Assembly: GCF_004005945.1 (NCBI RefSeq)
Contig: NZ_SACS01000002.1
Location: 186,001 to 250,000, forward strand
DNA: 64,000 nt
Source: Rheinheimera riviphila
GTDB taxonomy: Bacteria; Pseudomonadota; Gammaproteobacteria; Enterobacterales; Alteromonadaceae
Direction: 5' to 3'
Below, piece after piece: positions 26,937 through 36,905 of the stretch. The position numbers and the translations under genes were made by a program. Positions within the stretch are counted from its first letter, which is position 1; each line of letters opens with the position of its first letter. The notes under the pieces were generated by a model, which worked only from the letters and a program-made list of their open reading frames with translations, was not told where the DNA came from and searched no databases.

Positions 26937-28943
26937 CTAGATTTCTAACAATGCCTGCTTTAACGAATGAACCTGATCACGCAACATGGCAGCTTGTTCA
27001 AACTCCAGATTTTTCGCATGTTGCAGCATCTGAGTTTCCAACTTTTTAATTTCAGCTTGCACCTGATACGGCGTTTTTCCTTTGATCAGTTTCAGATGCT
27101 CAGCCACTTGTCGTTGTGGGGTATCGTTCTTCGCATCCTGGCCTAAATCCATCACATCGCCGATTTTTTTCGAAATCTGGGTTGGGATGATGCCATGTAA
27201 TTCATTATGTGTGACTTGCTTGGCGCGGCGGCGATCGGTTTCATCGATCGCCCTTTGCATCGAGCCGGTGATCCGATCGGCGTACAAAATCGCTTTACCG
27301 TTGACGTTACGCGCTGCCCGACCAATGGTTTGGATTAAAGAGCGCTCCGAGCGCAGGAAACCTTCTTTATCGGCGTCCAAAATCGCCACCAGCGATACTT
27401 CCGGAATATCCAGACCTTCCCGCAGTAAATTGATACCAACCAGCACATCAAACACACCGAGGCGTAAATCACGGATAATTTCCACCCGCTCCACGGTATC
27501 GATGTCCGAGTGCAGATACCGCACCTTGACGTTATGGCCAGACAAATAATCGGTTAAATCTTCGGCCATCTTTTTAGTCAGCGTGGTCACTAACACCCGC
27601 TCACCCCGTTTGGCGCAGCGATAGGCTTCGGACAACAAATCATCGACCTGCGAGCCGACCGGCCGGATTTCAATCACCGGATCAATCAAACCGGTTGGCC
27701 GCACCACCTGCTCCACCACTTCACCGGCCGATTTTTCCAGCTCATAAGCAGCAGGTGTCGCAGAAACATAAATCCGCTGTGGCGCGATGGCTTCGAACTC
27801 ATCAAATTTCAGTGGCCGGTTATCCAGCGCTGAAGGCAACCGGAAACCATAATTCACCAGATTTTCTTTACGCGAGCGATCGCCCTTAAACATGGCGCCA
27901 ATTTGCGAAATAGTGACGTGTGATTCGTCGATAAACATCAAACCATCGGCCGGGAAATAATCAAGCAAGGTTGGGGGTGGCTCGCCATCGGCGCGACCGG
28001 ACAAATACCTGGAATAGTTTTCAATCCCGGAGCAATAGCCGAGCTCAACCATCATCTCAATATCAAACTGGGTGCGCTGGCCGATACGCTGCTCTTCAAT
28101 CAGTTTGTTGTCCGCCAATAACTGCGCGCGACGGCTGGCCAATTCCACTTTAATCTTCTCCACCGCTTCGAGAATTTTCTCGCGTGGCGTCACATAATGC
28201 GTTTTTGGGTAAATGGTATAACGGGTCACGGTGCGATCAACGGCGCCGGTTAGCGGGTCAAAAATACTGATCCGCTCAATTTCTTCATCAAACAGTTCCA
28301 GCCGCACCGCCAGCTCGTCTGATTCGGCCGGGAAAATATCAATCACGTCCCCACGCACCCGATAGGTCGCACGCTCAAACGCCATATCGTTGCGGGAATA
28401 TTGCAACTCGGCGAGGCGGCGTAGGATAAAACGCTGATCGACAATATCGCCCACTTTGAGATGCAATAGCATTTTCATATAAGATTCGGGATCGCCCAAA
28501 CCGTAAATCGCCGATACTGAGGCGATAATCACCACGTCGCGCCGCTCCATTAACGCCTTGGTCGCCGACAACCGCATCTGCTCGATATGTTCGTTAATCG
28601 AGGCATCTTTTTCGATAAAGGTGTCGCTGGCCGGCACATAAGCTTCCGGTTGGTAATAATCGTAATAAGACACAAAGTATTCGACCGAATTGTTCGGGAA
28701 AAACTCTTTCATCTCGCCATACAGCTGCGCCGCCAGTGTTTTATTGTGCGCCATAATCAAGGTCGGTCGGTTTACCGCGGCAATGATATTGGCCATGGTA
28801 AATGTTTTACCGGAACCGGTGACACCTAATAAGGTTTGATGGGCAAGGCCAGACTCCAGACCCTCAATCAATTTAGCAATAGCGGTCGGTTGGTCACCAG
28901 ACGGCTGGTAAGGTGAATGCAGTTCAAAATCGCGCGACATCAC
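26937..28943 (-). CDS. uvrB: UvrB, excinuclease ABC subunit B
   Basis: UvrB is the helicase-like damage verification subunit of nucleotide excision repair, loaded by UvrA and joined by UvrC. It is 668 residues long, the usual size. Walker A GVTGSGKT is at residues 40-47, and the beta-hairpin [21 protein letters not shown] lies at about 93-113. DESHV marks the helicase motif, with QTIGRAARN near 540. The C-terminal UVR domain that contacts UvrC is present ([27 protein letters not shown]). It starts 7 bases after the MATE gene, so the two are probably co-transcribed. Confidence 0.98.
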   Translation of the reverse strand: MMSRDFELHSPYQPSGDQPTAIAKLIEGLESGLAHQTLLGVTGSGKTFTMANIIAAVNRPTLIMAHNKTLAAQLYGEMKEFFPNNSVEYFVSYYDYYQPEAYVPASDTFIEKDASINEHIEQMRLSATKALMERRDVVIIASVSAIYGLGDPESYMKMLLHLKVGDIVDQRFILRRLAELQYSRNDMAFERATYRVRGDVIDIFPAESDELAVRLELFDEEIERISIFDPLTGAVDRTVTRYTIYPKTHYVTPREKILEAVEKIKVELASRRAQLLADNKLIEEQRIGQRTQFDIEMMVELGYCSGIENYSRYLSGRADGEPPPTLLDYFPADGLMFIDESHVTISQIGAMFKGDRSRKENLVNYGFRLPSALDNRPLKFDEFEAIAPQRIYVSATPAAYELEKSAGEVVEQVVRPTGLIDPVIEIRPVGSQVDDLLSEAYRCAKRGERVLVTTLTKKMAEDLTDYLSGHNVKVRYLHSDIDTVERVEIIRDLRLGVFDVLVGINLLREGLDIPEVSLVAILDADKEGFLRSERSLIQTIGRAARNVNGKAILYADRITGSMQRAIDETDRRRAKQVTHNELHGIIPTQISKKIGDVMDLGQDAKNDTPQRQVAEHLKLIKGKTPYQVQAEIKKLETQMLQHAKNLEFEQAAMLRDQVHSLKQALLEI

Positions 28944-28950
28944 AACATCC

Positions 28951-30324
28951 TTATGCTTTTACCGGCACAGCACCGATTTGCAACTCTGCTAAAGTACGAC
29001 GAAACCAATAAATGGCAATAGCGGCGATGATCACGTTCGCCAGCAAGGCGCCACTATAAACCCCCAGCACACCAAACAACTTGCCGCCAAACCAGGCCAT
29101 GGGTACATAAAACACAAATAACCGGATGACACTGAGCCCCAGCGCCCGCATCGGTAAATGCAACGCATTAAAAGAAGAATTGGTCAGGATCACAATGCCC
29201 TGCAAACCGTAGCCCAAAGGCAAAATCCAGATAAAGCTGCGAATAAGCCCAACAACGGCTGGATCTTCGGAGAACCATAGGGCAATCCACCAGGCAGCGA
29301 TCGCCAACAGCAGGTAGACCGCAAACTGCCAACCTAATACAAAGCGGATACACATCTGATAACCGGCCTGTACTCTGGACATCTGCCCGGCGCCAAGATT
29401 CTGGCTGACAAAAGGCGGTAAGGTCATCGATAACGCCAACACCACTAAACTGGCAATACTCTCAATACGGGCACCTACACCATAAGCAGCGACCGCATGG
29501 GCGCCATAACTCGCCATCACCGCCGTCAAAATCGCCATCGCCAGTGGTGTCAGCATATTGGCGCCAGCTGCGGGTAAACCAATGTGCAAAATACGTCGGC
29601 TGATCGCAATAAACTCTCTGAATGGCTGATGGCCTTTGTCGATCAGTTGCCGCCGATAGACAATTAAATAAAGGATCAGCCCAAAGCTCACCAGCCAGGA
29701 AATGACACTGGCAATGGCAGCGCCTTCCACACCCATCGCCGGTACTGGCCCCCAACCAAAGATTAAAATTGGGTCGAGCACCGCATTGATGACTCCGGAG
29801 CACGCCATCATCAGACTGGGGGTTTTAGTATCGCCAGCTGCCCGTAGCACCGCATTCCCAATCATCGGGGTAATCAGAAACACCGCGCCGAAAAACCACC
29901 AGCTCATATAGTCGTGGATAAAAGGCAAGGTATCGTCCTGCGCCCCTAATAACCGGAACAACGGATCCATAAACAGGTACCCAACCAGCGACAACGCCAT
30001 CACCAGATAAGCGGACAACCACAACGCCGCCAGTCCATCTGCTTTGGCGGCACTGTTTTCGCCACTGCCATGGGCTTTTGCGATCACCGCGGAGGTCCCA
30101 ATACTCAAACCAATCGCCAGGCTAATCACAGTGAAGGTCACCGGAAAGGTAAAACTGACAGCAGCCAGCTCTTTGGTACCGAGCATACTAATAAAGAAGG
30201 TGTCGACCAGATTAAACGACATCAGCGTAATCATGCCAAACAACATCGGCACCGTCATCCGGACCAGGATCTGGCGAATATCACCATCGGTCATCGTCAT
30301 TTTAGTTACAGCTTTTTGGCTCAT
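28951..30324 (-). CDS. MATE-family multidrug efflux transporter
   Basis: This is a cation-coupled multidrug exporter of the inner membrane. I start at 30324 ([15 protein letters not shown]), which gives 457 residues. The longer frame begins at a poor start. Twelve hydrophobic helices in two homologous halves are visible, with family stretches [23 protein letters not shown] near residue 27, [13 protein letters not shown] near 150 and [11 protein letters not shown] near 310. It lies directly upstream of uvrB on the same strand. Confidence 0.88.
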   Translation of the reverse strand: MSQKAVTKMTMTDGDIRQILVRMTVPMLFGMITLMSFNLVDTFFISMLGTKELAAVSFTFPVTFTVISLAIGLSIGTSAVIAKAHGSGENSAAKADGLAALWLSAYLVMALSLVGYLFMDPLFRLLGAQDDTLPFIHDYMSWWFFGAVFLITPMIGNAVLRAAGDTKTPSLMMACSGVINAVLDPILIFGWGPVPAMGVEGAAIASVISWLVSFGLILYLIVYRRQLIDKGHQPFREFIAISRRILHIGLPAAGANMLTPLAMAILTAVMASYGAHAVAAYGVGARIESIASLVVLALSMTLPPFVSQNLGAGQMSRVQAGYQMCIRFVLGWQFAVYLLLAIAAWWIALWFSEDPAVVGLIRSFIWILPLGYGLQGIVILTNSSFNALHLPMRALGLSVIRLFVFYVPMAWFGGKLFGVLGVYSGALLANVIIAAIAIYWFRRTLAELQIGAVPVKA

Positions 30325-30963
30325 AGCACAGGCTTCAAGGCGTGGGTGCGCCATTGTAGAGAAAAGCGCGCCGTAGCTCCATGCACCTTTGCAATTATCT
30401 CACATAGGCCCCAAGCCACTATTTGCGGACGCTTGATCATGCTGTTACTCAATGTTGTACTGAATGTACTGAATGTACCGAAATTTGTATTTTCCCGAGC
30501 AAACTCTGCTGTTTATCAGCGGTTCCGTCTAAAAACAGTTCACAATGGTCATGGAACGGACATATCTGCAGCAGATCCGGTATTTAGCGGAACCGCCATT
30601 GGTCGCAAATTTATAAGTCATTGTATTAAAACAGATAAATATTTTTCAATTTAGATATTGATCTGGCTCCAGCCCGCATTGTTATTGACTTCACACAGGC
30701 GCGGCACCGGTCATCCACAAAGATATCCACAGATTCTGTGAGTAAAGTGCTGCAAGCCTTACCGGCTCTACGCTGGCGCAAGATCGCTAAAACCAGACGC
30801 GATCCTTCGCGATAAAATTGACAGTAAAGCCGCGAATTCAGGCACTTTTTGCGCACTTTGACTAAACAATCAGCAAGTGAATCAGAATGGGCGATTTGTG
30901 CGGGTGAAACTGTTGACAGCCTCGAATCATGGCATTAGTATTGCGCCCCGTTGCAGACACAGT
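30325..30963. other. 639-base intergenic region without a supported gene
   Basis: This region separates the MATE gene (minus) from tRNA-Asn (plus). Several open frames cross it, but none has a signal, ribosome site or recognisable pattern. Visible items are a threefold GTACTGAAT/GTACCGAAA run near 30457-30482, two DnaA-box-like nonamers (TCATCCACA at 30711 and ATATCCACA at 30723), a CACAGA-T-TCTGTG palindrome (30728-30740), and the tRNA promoter at the end. Confidence 0.5.
30913..30941 (+). promoter_or_regulatory. Promoter of tRNA-Asn
   Basis: TTGACA (30913-30918) and TAGTAT (30936-30941) are spaced by 17 bases and followed by a GC-rich discriminator (TGCGCCCCG). Such discriminators are typical of stable-RNA promoters under stringent control. 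Confidence 0.8.
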
Positions 30964-31040
30964 TCCTCAGTAGCTCAGCCGGTTAGAGCGGCGGACTGTT
31001 AATCCGTAGGTCGTTGGTTCGAGTCCAACCTGGGGAGCCA
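30964..31040 (+). tRNA. tRNA-Asn (anticodon GTT)
   Basis: This is a 77-base tRNA including an encoded CCA. The acceptor arms TCCTCAG and CTGGGGA pair, with G as discriminator. The D arm carries AGCTCAGCCGGTTAGAGC, and the anticodon loop CTGTTAA has GTT at 30998-31000. The T arm is intact with GGTTCGAGTCC. It closely resembles E. coli tRNA-Asn. It is a single tRNA with no neighbours and no clear terminator. Confidence 0.97.
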
Positions 31041-31211
31041 CCTAAAGCATATATTCCTTTAAACACCTTCTTTGCTTCAACTTCTCGCCGTGCCCGATTG
31101 CGCTATAACTTCCTATTTTCACCTGATCTGCGCTAATTTAGTCTGTTGTACGTAAAGTATGTTTATTTTGCTGCAATTTTTTGTTTTAATTGAATTTATA
31201 TAACTCCTAGT

Positions 31212-31227
31212 TCCTGATCAATCAGGA
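31212..31227. promoter_or_regulatory. Palindrome upstream of the degenerate GGDEF/EAL gene
   Basis: TCCTGAT-CA-ATCAGGA is a perfect seven-base inverted repeat with a two-base spacer, 51 bases before the next start codon. It could be an operator or a short mRNA hairpin. No known binding site is recognised. Confidence 0.35.
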
Positions 31228-31278
31228 TGCCGTCTATAGTTGAGTTGATTCCTTGCCGAATTGGAAAATGATACCGCT

Positions 31279-33201
31279 ATGAAAATGTTACGGACCCTGT
31301 TCATTGCTCAGCTGTTGTGCGCTTTATTACTGATTGCAGTGGTACTTAGTGCGTTAATCATGACGGAAAAACAATCTGTCAAACAAAGTTACGACAGCCA
31401 GAAAAACACCATCAGCCACCTGCTGAAAAATTTTGTTGGGGACGATTATAAAAATCTGGTCCAGCAAATCCGCAGCAGCGTTAACCCACAGATGCTGGAA
31501 ATCAGTAAAGCCGACGGATCTGTCGTTCATGAGCACAATAACGCTACCGCCCGCTCTGAGCTGTTAGATACCGTGCACGGCTTAGGTGGCATCGAGCAGC
31601 AACCGGCGTTGCTCAAATCTGATGAGCATGAACTGCAAATTAAATTTGTCCCCAATTTTGATCAAAGCAACGCCACCTTTATGCAGGCGTTCTGGTTAAT
31701 GCTGGTCGCACCTTTATTGTTATTTTTATTACCGGCCGTCATGAGCCCGGTGCTGATCGGCGGTATGCTAAAAAAAGCCAATCACACCATCAGCCAGGCG
31801 ATTGAACGTTTTATGCGCGACCCTGCCGCCGATTTAAATATACAGGAGCTCCCGGCTGACTTTCATGATGTCAGCCACTCTTTAACCACCTTTGCCAGTT
31901 TTAGTCAGAAGCAATTTAATGAAATGACCCAAACCGCGAAACAAGTGACCGAAGATGCCTTCAAAGATGGCGTCACCGGTTTACCGAACCGCAATCGTTT
32001 TGTGCAATATTATGAAGACCATCTGCGTGAGGGGCATCAGGCAGATTTTGGTGTATTTGCCATCACCCGCTGTACTGAATTGCAAAATATTAACCAAAGC
32101 CGTGGGTATCACGAAGGTGATAAATATGTGCAGGCGGTGGCTGAACTGGTACAAAAAGTTGCAACGACTTACCGTGACAATAAAGTGTACCGCCTCAATA
32201 GCAGCGATTTTGGCATTATGCTGCCGCGGGTCACCCCCAAAGAATCTGAAAACTTTGCGATGCAACTGCAAAGCAAATTTAATGAATATCAGAAGCTTAC
32301 AGAGCTGGATTCTGTTGCCTACACCGGTTTGGTCAGCTACGAAACCGGCAAAGCGCTCGGCGAATTACTGGCGATTGCCGATACCTCGATCAGTCTGGCG
32401 CAAACTAAACAACCGAACGCCTGGCACATTCAAAAAGAAAGTGCAGCCGGCGAAGTCGGCGTTGGCGGTTATGGCAATCAAAACTGGCGCAATGTGATTG
32501 ATGATGTACTGGCCAATAACCGCATTAGTTTGCTGGTGCAAACAGTGCAGCCAGCTAACCGCTCGTCAAAAACCTATTCAGAAATTCTGGTGCGCTTTAA
32601 AACAGTGGAAAACCAGATTTTGCCTACCGCTTCCTTTTTAGCGATGGCGGAAAAACTCGATAAAATTATTGCTGTAGACCGGCTGATTATTGAAACTGCG
32701 CTAACCACCATTAAAAACCGCAATATTCAGGATCAATATTTTGGCCTGAACCTGTCGCCCCGTTGTGTGCATGACGATCAGTTTGTGATCTGGCTGGAAC
32801 GCCGGTTACTCAAAGACGCCTCGATCGCCAGTAAACTGGTGTTTGAAGTCAGTGAATTTGGATTGCAGCAGAACTTAAAAACCAGTAAGCGATTTATTGA
32901 TATGGTGCATCGTTGTGGCGCCCGCTTAACGGTGGAAAAATTTGGTGTTGGTATTACCTCCTTTAAGTTTTTCCGGGACCTCAAACCAGATTTTGTCAAA
33001 ATGGATGGCAGCTATACCCGCCATATCGACGAAGACAAAAACAATCAGTACTTTATGCGGTTAATGATTGATTTAGCCCATCGTATCGGTGTGGGTGTGC
33101 TGGCAGAAAGTGTCGAGTCGCAGGAAGAGAAACATATGCTCGAATCGCTGTTTATCGACGGTACCCAGGGTTACTACATCGGTAAACCTGCGGCGATGTA
33201 A
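31279..33201 (+). CDS. Degenerate GGDEF/EAL membrane protein, CsrD/MshH-like
   Basis: This 640-residue protein starts at the ATG at 31279 (MKMLRTLF). A TTG six codons upstream is possible. Membrane segments lie near 5-28 and 135-165 around a periplasmic loop, followed by a HAMP-like helix region. The GGDEF site is replaced by NSSDF (YRLNSSDFGIMLP), and EAL by EIL with the ExLxR core kept in part (SEILVRF). The DDFG metal site reads EKFG. It therefore should neither make nor cut c-di-GMP. Length, layout and degeneracy fit CsrD/MshH (partner of RNase E in CsrB/C decay). LapD-type receptors are the alternative. Confidence 0.65.
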   Translation: MKMLRTLFIAQLLCALLLIAVVLSALIMTEKQSVKQSYDSQKNTISHLLKNFVGDDYKNLVQQIRSSVNPQMLEISKADGSVVHEHNNATARSELLDTVHGLGGIEQQPALLKSDEHELQIKFVPNFDQSNATFMQAFWLMLVAPLLLFLLPAVMSPVLIGGMLKKANHTISQAIERFMRDPAADLNIQELPADFHDVSHSLTTFASFSQKQFNEMTQTAKQVTEDAFKDGVTGLPNRNRFVQYYEDHLREGHQADFGVFAITRCTELQNINQSRGYHEGDKYVQAVAELVQKVATTYRDNKVYRLNSSDFGIMLPRVTPKESENFAMQLQSKFNEYQKLTELDSVAYTGLVSYETGKALGELLAIADTSISLAQTKQPNAWHIQKESAAGEVGVGGYGNQNWRNVIDDVLANNRISLLVQTVQPANRSSKTYSEILVRFKTVENQILPTASFLAMAEKLDKIIAVDRLIIETALTTIKNRNIQDQYFGLNLSPRCVHDDQFVIWLERRLLKDASIASKLVFEVSEFGLQQNLKTSKRFIDMVHRCGARLTVEKFGVGITSFKFFRDLKPDFVKMDGSYTRHIDEDKNNQYFMRLMIDLAHRIGVGVLAESVESQEEKHMLESLFIDGTQGYYIGKPAAM

Positions 33202-33397
33202 CTCAGATTGCTGATAAATCCATCAACTACACCTTGTCGGCAATAACCCTGCTTCGCGTCGGGTTGTCTGGCGGACTCAAAGCACGCATAATACGCAGCT
33301 AATCCAGAAGTGCTGGTTGCTGCAGCCTTTCTGATCTGACGCCGGGGTCAACCGCCCCTGCTGGACCACCTGATCATACGCACCTGAAGATACACAT

Positions 33398-33982
33398 ATG
33401 ATGACTGAATTTTTCGTGTTGCTGCTCAGTACCATCCTGGTCAATAACATTGTGTTGGTTAAGTTTTTAGGTTTGTGCCCTTTTATGGGGGTTTCCAACA
33501 AACTCGATACCGCGATTGGCATGTGTCTGGCGACAACCTTTGTGCTGACATTGGCATCGTTGTGCAGTTATCTGGTGGAATTTTACATTCTGGCACCGCT
33601 GGATCTCAGTTACCTGCGCACCTTAAGTTTTATTCTGGTGATTGCCGTTGTTGTCCAATTCACCGAAATGGTGGTGCATAAAACCAGTCCGGCGTTATAC
33701 CGCTTACTTGGCATCTTTTTACCGCTGATCACCACCAACTGCGCCGTACTTGGCGTCGCGTTACTGAACGTCAATGCCAATCATGGTCTGTTTGGCTCCG
33801 TGATCTACGGTTTTGGCACCGCCGTAGGTTTTTCGCTGGTGCTGGTGCTGTTTGCGGCGATGCGTGAACGCTTAGCCAGTGCCGATGTGCCAGTGGTGTT
33901 TCGGGGTGCCGCTATTGGTTTGATCACCGCAGGTTTAATGTCGCTGGCCTTTATGGGCTTCACCGGTTTGGTTAAGGTTTGA
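33398..33982 (+). CDS. rnfA: RnfA, ion-translocating electron transport complex subunit
   Basis: RnfA is a membrane subunit of the Rnf (Rsx) complex, which moves electrons between ferredoxin and NADH coupled to ion flow. In enterobacteria it also resets SoxR. It is 194 residues long with six helices. The family start [20 protein letters not shown] and [10 protein letters not shown] are near the N-terminus, with [14 protein letters not shown] near residue 110. Two adjacent ATGs (33398 and 33401) are equally possible. It is the first gene of rnfABCDGE. Confidence 0.97.
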   Translation: MMTEFFVLLLSTILVNNIVLVKFLGLCPFMGVSNKLDTAIGMCLATTFVLTLASLCSYLVEFYILAPLDLSYLRTLSFILVIAVVVQFTEMVVHKTSPALYRLLGIFLPLITTNCAVLGVALLNVNANHGLFGSVIYGFGTAVGFSLVLVLFAAMRERLASADVPVVFRGAAIGLITAGLMSLAFMGFTGLVKV

Positions 33983-33983
33983 G

Positions 33984-34571
33984 ATGTCGATGCTTGTTGC
34001 TCTGATTGCGATTGGCTGCCTGGCGCTGATTTTCGGTGCCATTCTGGGATATGCCGCATTACGTTTTAAAGTAGAAGCTGATCCGCTGGTCGATCAGATT
34101 GACGATATTCTGCCGCAAACCCAATGCGGGCAATGTGGTTATCCGGGTTGCCGTCCTTATGCTGAAGCCATCGCCAATGGCGATGCAATTAATAAATGTC
34201 CTCCGGGTGGTGAAGCCGCCATTAAAAAGCTGGCCGATTTAATGGGTGTGGCGGCAACACCGCTGGACGGCGCACAGACGCCTGCCGTGAAGCGTGTCGC
34301 CTACATTCGGGAAGATGAATGTATTGGCTGCACCAAGTGTATTCAGGCCTGTCCGGTCGACGCTATTGTCGGCGCTTCCAAGCTGATGCATACCGTACTG
34401 ATCGACGAATGTACCGGCTGCGATTTATGTGTCGAACCTTGCCCGGTCAATTGTATTGATATGGTGCCGTTACCCGGCACCGTTGAGCGCTGGAAATGGA
34501 ATTTAGAAGCGATTCCGGTGCGCGTGGTGGAAAGCAACTTGGCAAACAGCAACGTCGTGGAGAGCAACTAA
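33984..34571 (+). CDS. rnfB: RnfB, iron-sulfur subunit
   Basis: RnfB is an iron-sulfur subunit of the Rnf electron chain. It is 195 residues long. An N-terminal membrane helix (4-26) is followed by a four-Cys cluster site ([18 protein letters not shown] near 46-63, closed by NKCPPGG). Two ferredoxin-type clusters lie near 110-155 ([16 protein letters not shown] and [16 protein letters not shown]). It starts one base after rnfA and ends directly at rnfC. Confidence 0.97.
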   Translation: MSMLVALIAIGCLALIFGAILGYAALRFKVEADPLVDQIDDILPQTQCGQCGYPGCRPYAEAIANGDAINKCPPGGEAAIKKLADLMGVAATPLDGAQTPAVKRVAYIREDECIGCTKCIQACPVDAIVGASKLMHTVLIDECTGCDLCVEPCPVNCIDMVPLPGTVERWKWNLEAIPVRVVESNLANSNVVESN

Positions 34572-36905
34572 GTGCAGTCGTTGTTTCAGCAAATCAAAGC
34601 CGGTCAACTGTGGGATTTTCACGGTGGTATTCACCCGCCTGCCCGCAAACAACAGACCAGCCAAAAACCGATTGGCCGCCTATCGTTACCGGACCGTTTG
34701 TATGTTCCCTTACGCCAACATATTGGTGTGCCTGGTTCGTTGTTAGTTGCGGTGGGTCAGCAAGTTCTCAAAGGCCAGCCACTGACACTGGCTGATAATG
34801 CGATGGCCGTGCCGGTGCATGCGCCAACGTCCGGCACAGTACTGGCGATTGAACCCCATATCGCCCCGCATCCTTCTGCCTTACCAGAGCTTTGTGTGGT
34901 GATCGCGCCCGATGGTCTGGAGCAATGGCGCGAACGTCAGCCGTTAAATCTGGCGGAATGTGACCGGTTAAGCTTGTTACAACGCATTCAGGACGCCGGT
35001 ATTGCCGGCATGGGTGGCGCTGGTTTTCCGACCCATTTAAAAACCGGTGCCGCTAACGGCGTCGATTATCTGATTATCAATGCCGTCGAGTGCGAGCCTT
35101 ATATCAGCGCCGATGACGTGCTGATGCAGGAATTTGCCACCACCATCGTCAAAGGCATTGATATTCTGTGCGAATTATCCGGCCCCAAAGCAGTGCTGAT
35201 TGGCATTGAAGATGATAAACCAGGGGCGATTGCCGCGATGCAGGCCGCCTGCAGCCAGCGTGAACAATATTTGGTGAAAACGGTACCGGCCAAATACCCG
35301 TCCGGCGGCGAAAAACAACTAATTCAACTGTTGACCAGCAAAGAAGTACCGGCCGGACGTCGCCCACTCGATATCGGTATTGTGATGCAAAACGTCGGTA
35401 CTGTATTTGCCATCGCCCAGGCGGTGCTGGAAGATATGCCGCTGATTTCGCGGATTGTCACCGTGGTCGGCGATTCACTGACGCAGCCGCAAAATGTGCT
35501 GGCGCTGATTGGCACGCCAGTCGGCTATTTACTCGATGCCTGCGGTTTTAGCCCGGAACCGGCACAGCGTATTATTATGGGCGGCCCGATGATGGGGTTC
35601 ACCCTGCCCTCGGTGTCGGTACCGGTGGTAAAAACCAGCAACTGTATTCTGGCGCCATCACAAGCTGAATTACCTTCTGCCAACAACGAAATGGACTGTA
35701 TTCGCTGTGGCGCCTGCGCTGAAGTCTGCCCGGCGGTGTTATTGCCGCAGCAACTGTTGTGGTACAGCAAAGCCAAAGATTTAGACAAACTCAAAGAATA
35801 CCACCTGGCCGACTGCATCGAATGTGGTGCCTGCGCTTATGTTTGCCCAAGTGAAATTCCACTGGTGCATTATTATCGGGTGGCCAAAGCGGAAATTCGC
35901 GAACAAAGCCGCGACGAATTAAAAGCTGAACAAGCCAAAGCCCGCTTCGAAGCACGCAACGAGCGGCTGGAACAAGACAAACAACAACGCGCCGCCCGCA
36001 ATCAGGCGTTAGCGCTGCAACGCCAGCAACTGATGGCCGAGCAGCACAAAGGCCGCGAAATTGAACAGGCGCAGCAACGGGTTGACGCGACAGCCGAGCC
36101 GGTGCAAGAACTCAGCAAAGAGCAAATTATTGCGCTGCGTGAGCAGAAAAAAGCCGAGGCGCGTGCTTATCAGGCGCAAAAGACTGCGCAGCAGTCAACT
36201 GCTGACACGGTTGAAGTAGTTGAAGCACCTCAAGTAGCTGACGCACCTGAAGTCGCTGGCAACAGCGTATCGTCTGAAGCTGTTGCAACAGCGACAGCGC
36301 CAGAAACCGCCGCCGATCCACGTGCCGCTGCAGTCGCCGCCGCGATTGCCCGCGCCAAAGCGAAAAAAGCCCAGACTGAGTCTGTGGAAGTACCCGTTGC
36401 AGCGCCGCCAGTCACAGCAGCACTAGTCACCACAGAGCCCGTGCTCGATACCAGAGCAGCAGCCGTGGCCGCAGCCATCGCCCGTGCGAAAGCGAAAAAG
36501 GCTCAGGCTGAGCCTGCAGCAGTTGCTGTTGCCGCTACCAATCCAGCGCCTGCGCCAGAAGCCAATGCGACCGATGCGGCAGCTGTCAGCGACAACGATC
36601 GTGAAGCCGTCAAACGACAGGCTTTAGCCGCCGCAATTGCCAGGGCACAAGCAAAACGGCAACAGGCAAATACGGAAGCAGCTATGGACGCCCATGCCGC
36701 TCTTTCCGACGAAAGACCTGCGACGGCACCAGACATTGTTGCTGGGCCACTCGCAACAGCAAATACCGCAGCAGTAAATGCTATCACAGCAGCAGAAGAC
36801 CACATTCCTGCTGTTGATCCACGTAAAGCCGCCATTGCTGCCGCTATCGCCAGAGCGAAAGCCAAACAACAGTTATCAGCTACCGATCCTAAGGACCAGG
36901 CATGA
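34572..36905 (+). CDS. rnfC: RnfC, NADH/FMN-binding subunit with Ala-rich repeat tail
   Basis: RnfC is the peripheral Rnf subunit, with SLBB/complex I 51-kDa-like NADH and FMN sites and two 4Fe-4S clusters. It is 777 residues long and starts with GTG at 34572 right after the rnfB stop. The glycine-rich GMGGAGFPTHLK is near 147, with CIRCGACAEVCPAVLLP near 376 and CIECGACAYVCPSEIPL near 415. From about 450 the tail is a charged coiled coil. It then carries four copies of an Ala-rich repeat (AAAVAAAIARAKAKKAQ and variants) between about 575 and 770. Repeat tails vary in length among RnfC/RsxC proteins. Confidence 0.96.
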   Translation: MQSLFQQIKAGQLWDFHGGIHPPARKQQTSQKPIGRLSLPDRLYVPLRQHIGVPGSLLVAVGQQVLKGQPLTLADNAMAVPVHAPTSGTVLAIEPHIAPHPSALPELCVVIAPDGLEQWRERQPLNLAECDRLSLLQRIQDAGIAGMGGAGFPTHLKTGAANGVDYLIINAVECEPYISADDVLMQEFATTIVKGIDILCELSGPKAVLIGIEDDKPGAIAAMQAACSQREQYLVKTVPAKYPSGGEKQLIQLLTSKEVPAGRRPLDIGIVMQNVGTVFAIAQAVLEDMPLISRIVTVVGDSLTQPQNVLALIGTPVGYLLDACGFSPEPAQRIIMGGPMMGFTLPSVSVPVVKTSNCILAPSQAELPSANNEMDCIRCGACAEVCPAVLLPQQLLWYSKAKDLDKLKEYHLADCIECGACAYVCPSEIPLVHYYRVAKAEIREQSRDELKAEQAKARFEARNERLEQDKQQRAARNQALALQRQQLMAEQHKGREIEQAQQRVDATAEPVQELSKEQIIALREQKKAEARAYQAQKTAQQSTADTVEVVEAPQVADAPEVAGNSVSSEAVATATAPETAADPRAAAVAAAIARAKAKKAQTESVEVPVAAPPVTAALVTTEPVLDTRAAAVAAAIARAKAKKAQAEPAAVAVAATNPAPAPEANATDAAAVSDNDREAVKRQALAAAIARAQAKRQQANTEAAMDAHAALSDERPATAPDIVAGPLATANTAAVNAITAAEDHIPAVDPRKAAIAAAIARAKAKQQLSATDPKDQA

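Noticed and set aside
30070-30856. Open frames over the MATE start and upstream gap
   Set aside because: They overlap a clear gene on the other strand or lack start signals. Composition is that of non-coding or antisense sequence.
31279-33201. Active diguanylate cyclase or phosphodiesterase
   Set aside because: All catalytic signature residues in both domains are altered (NSSDF, EIL, EKFG).
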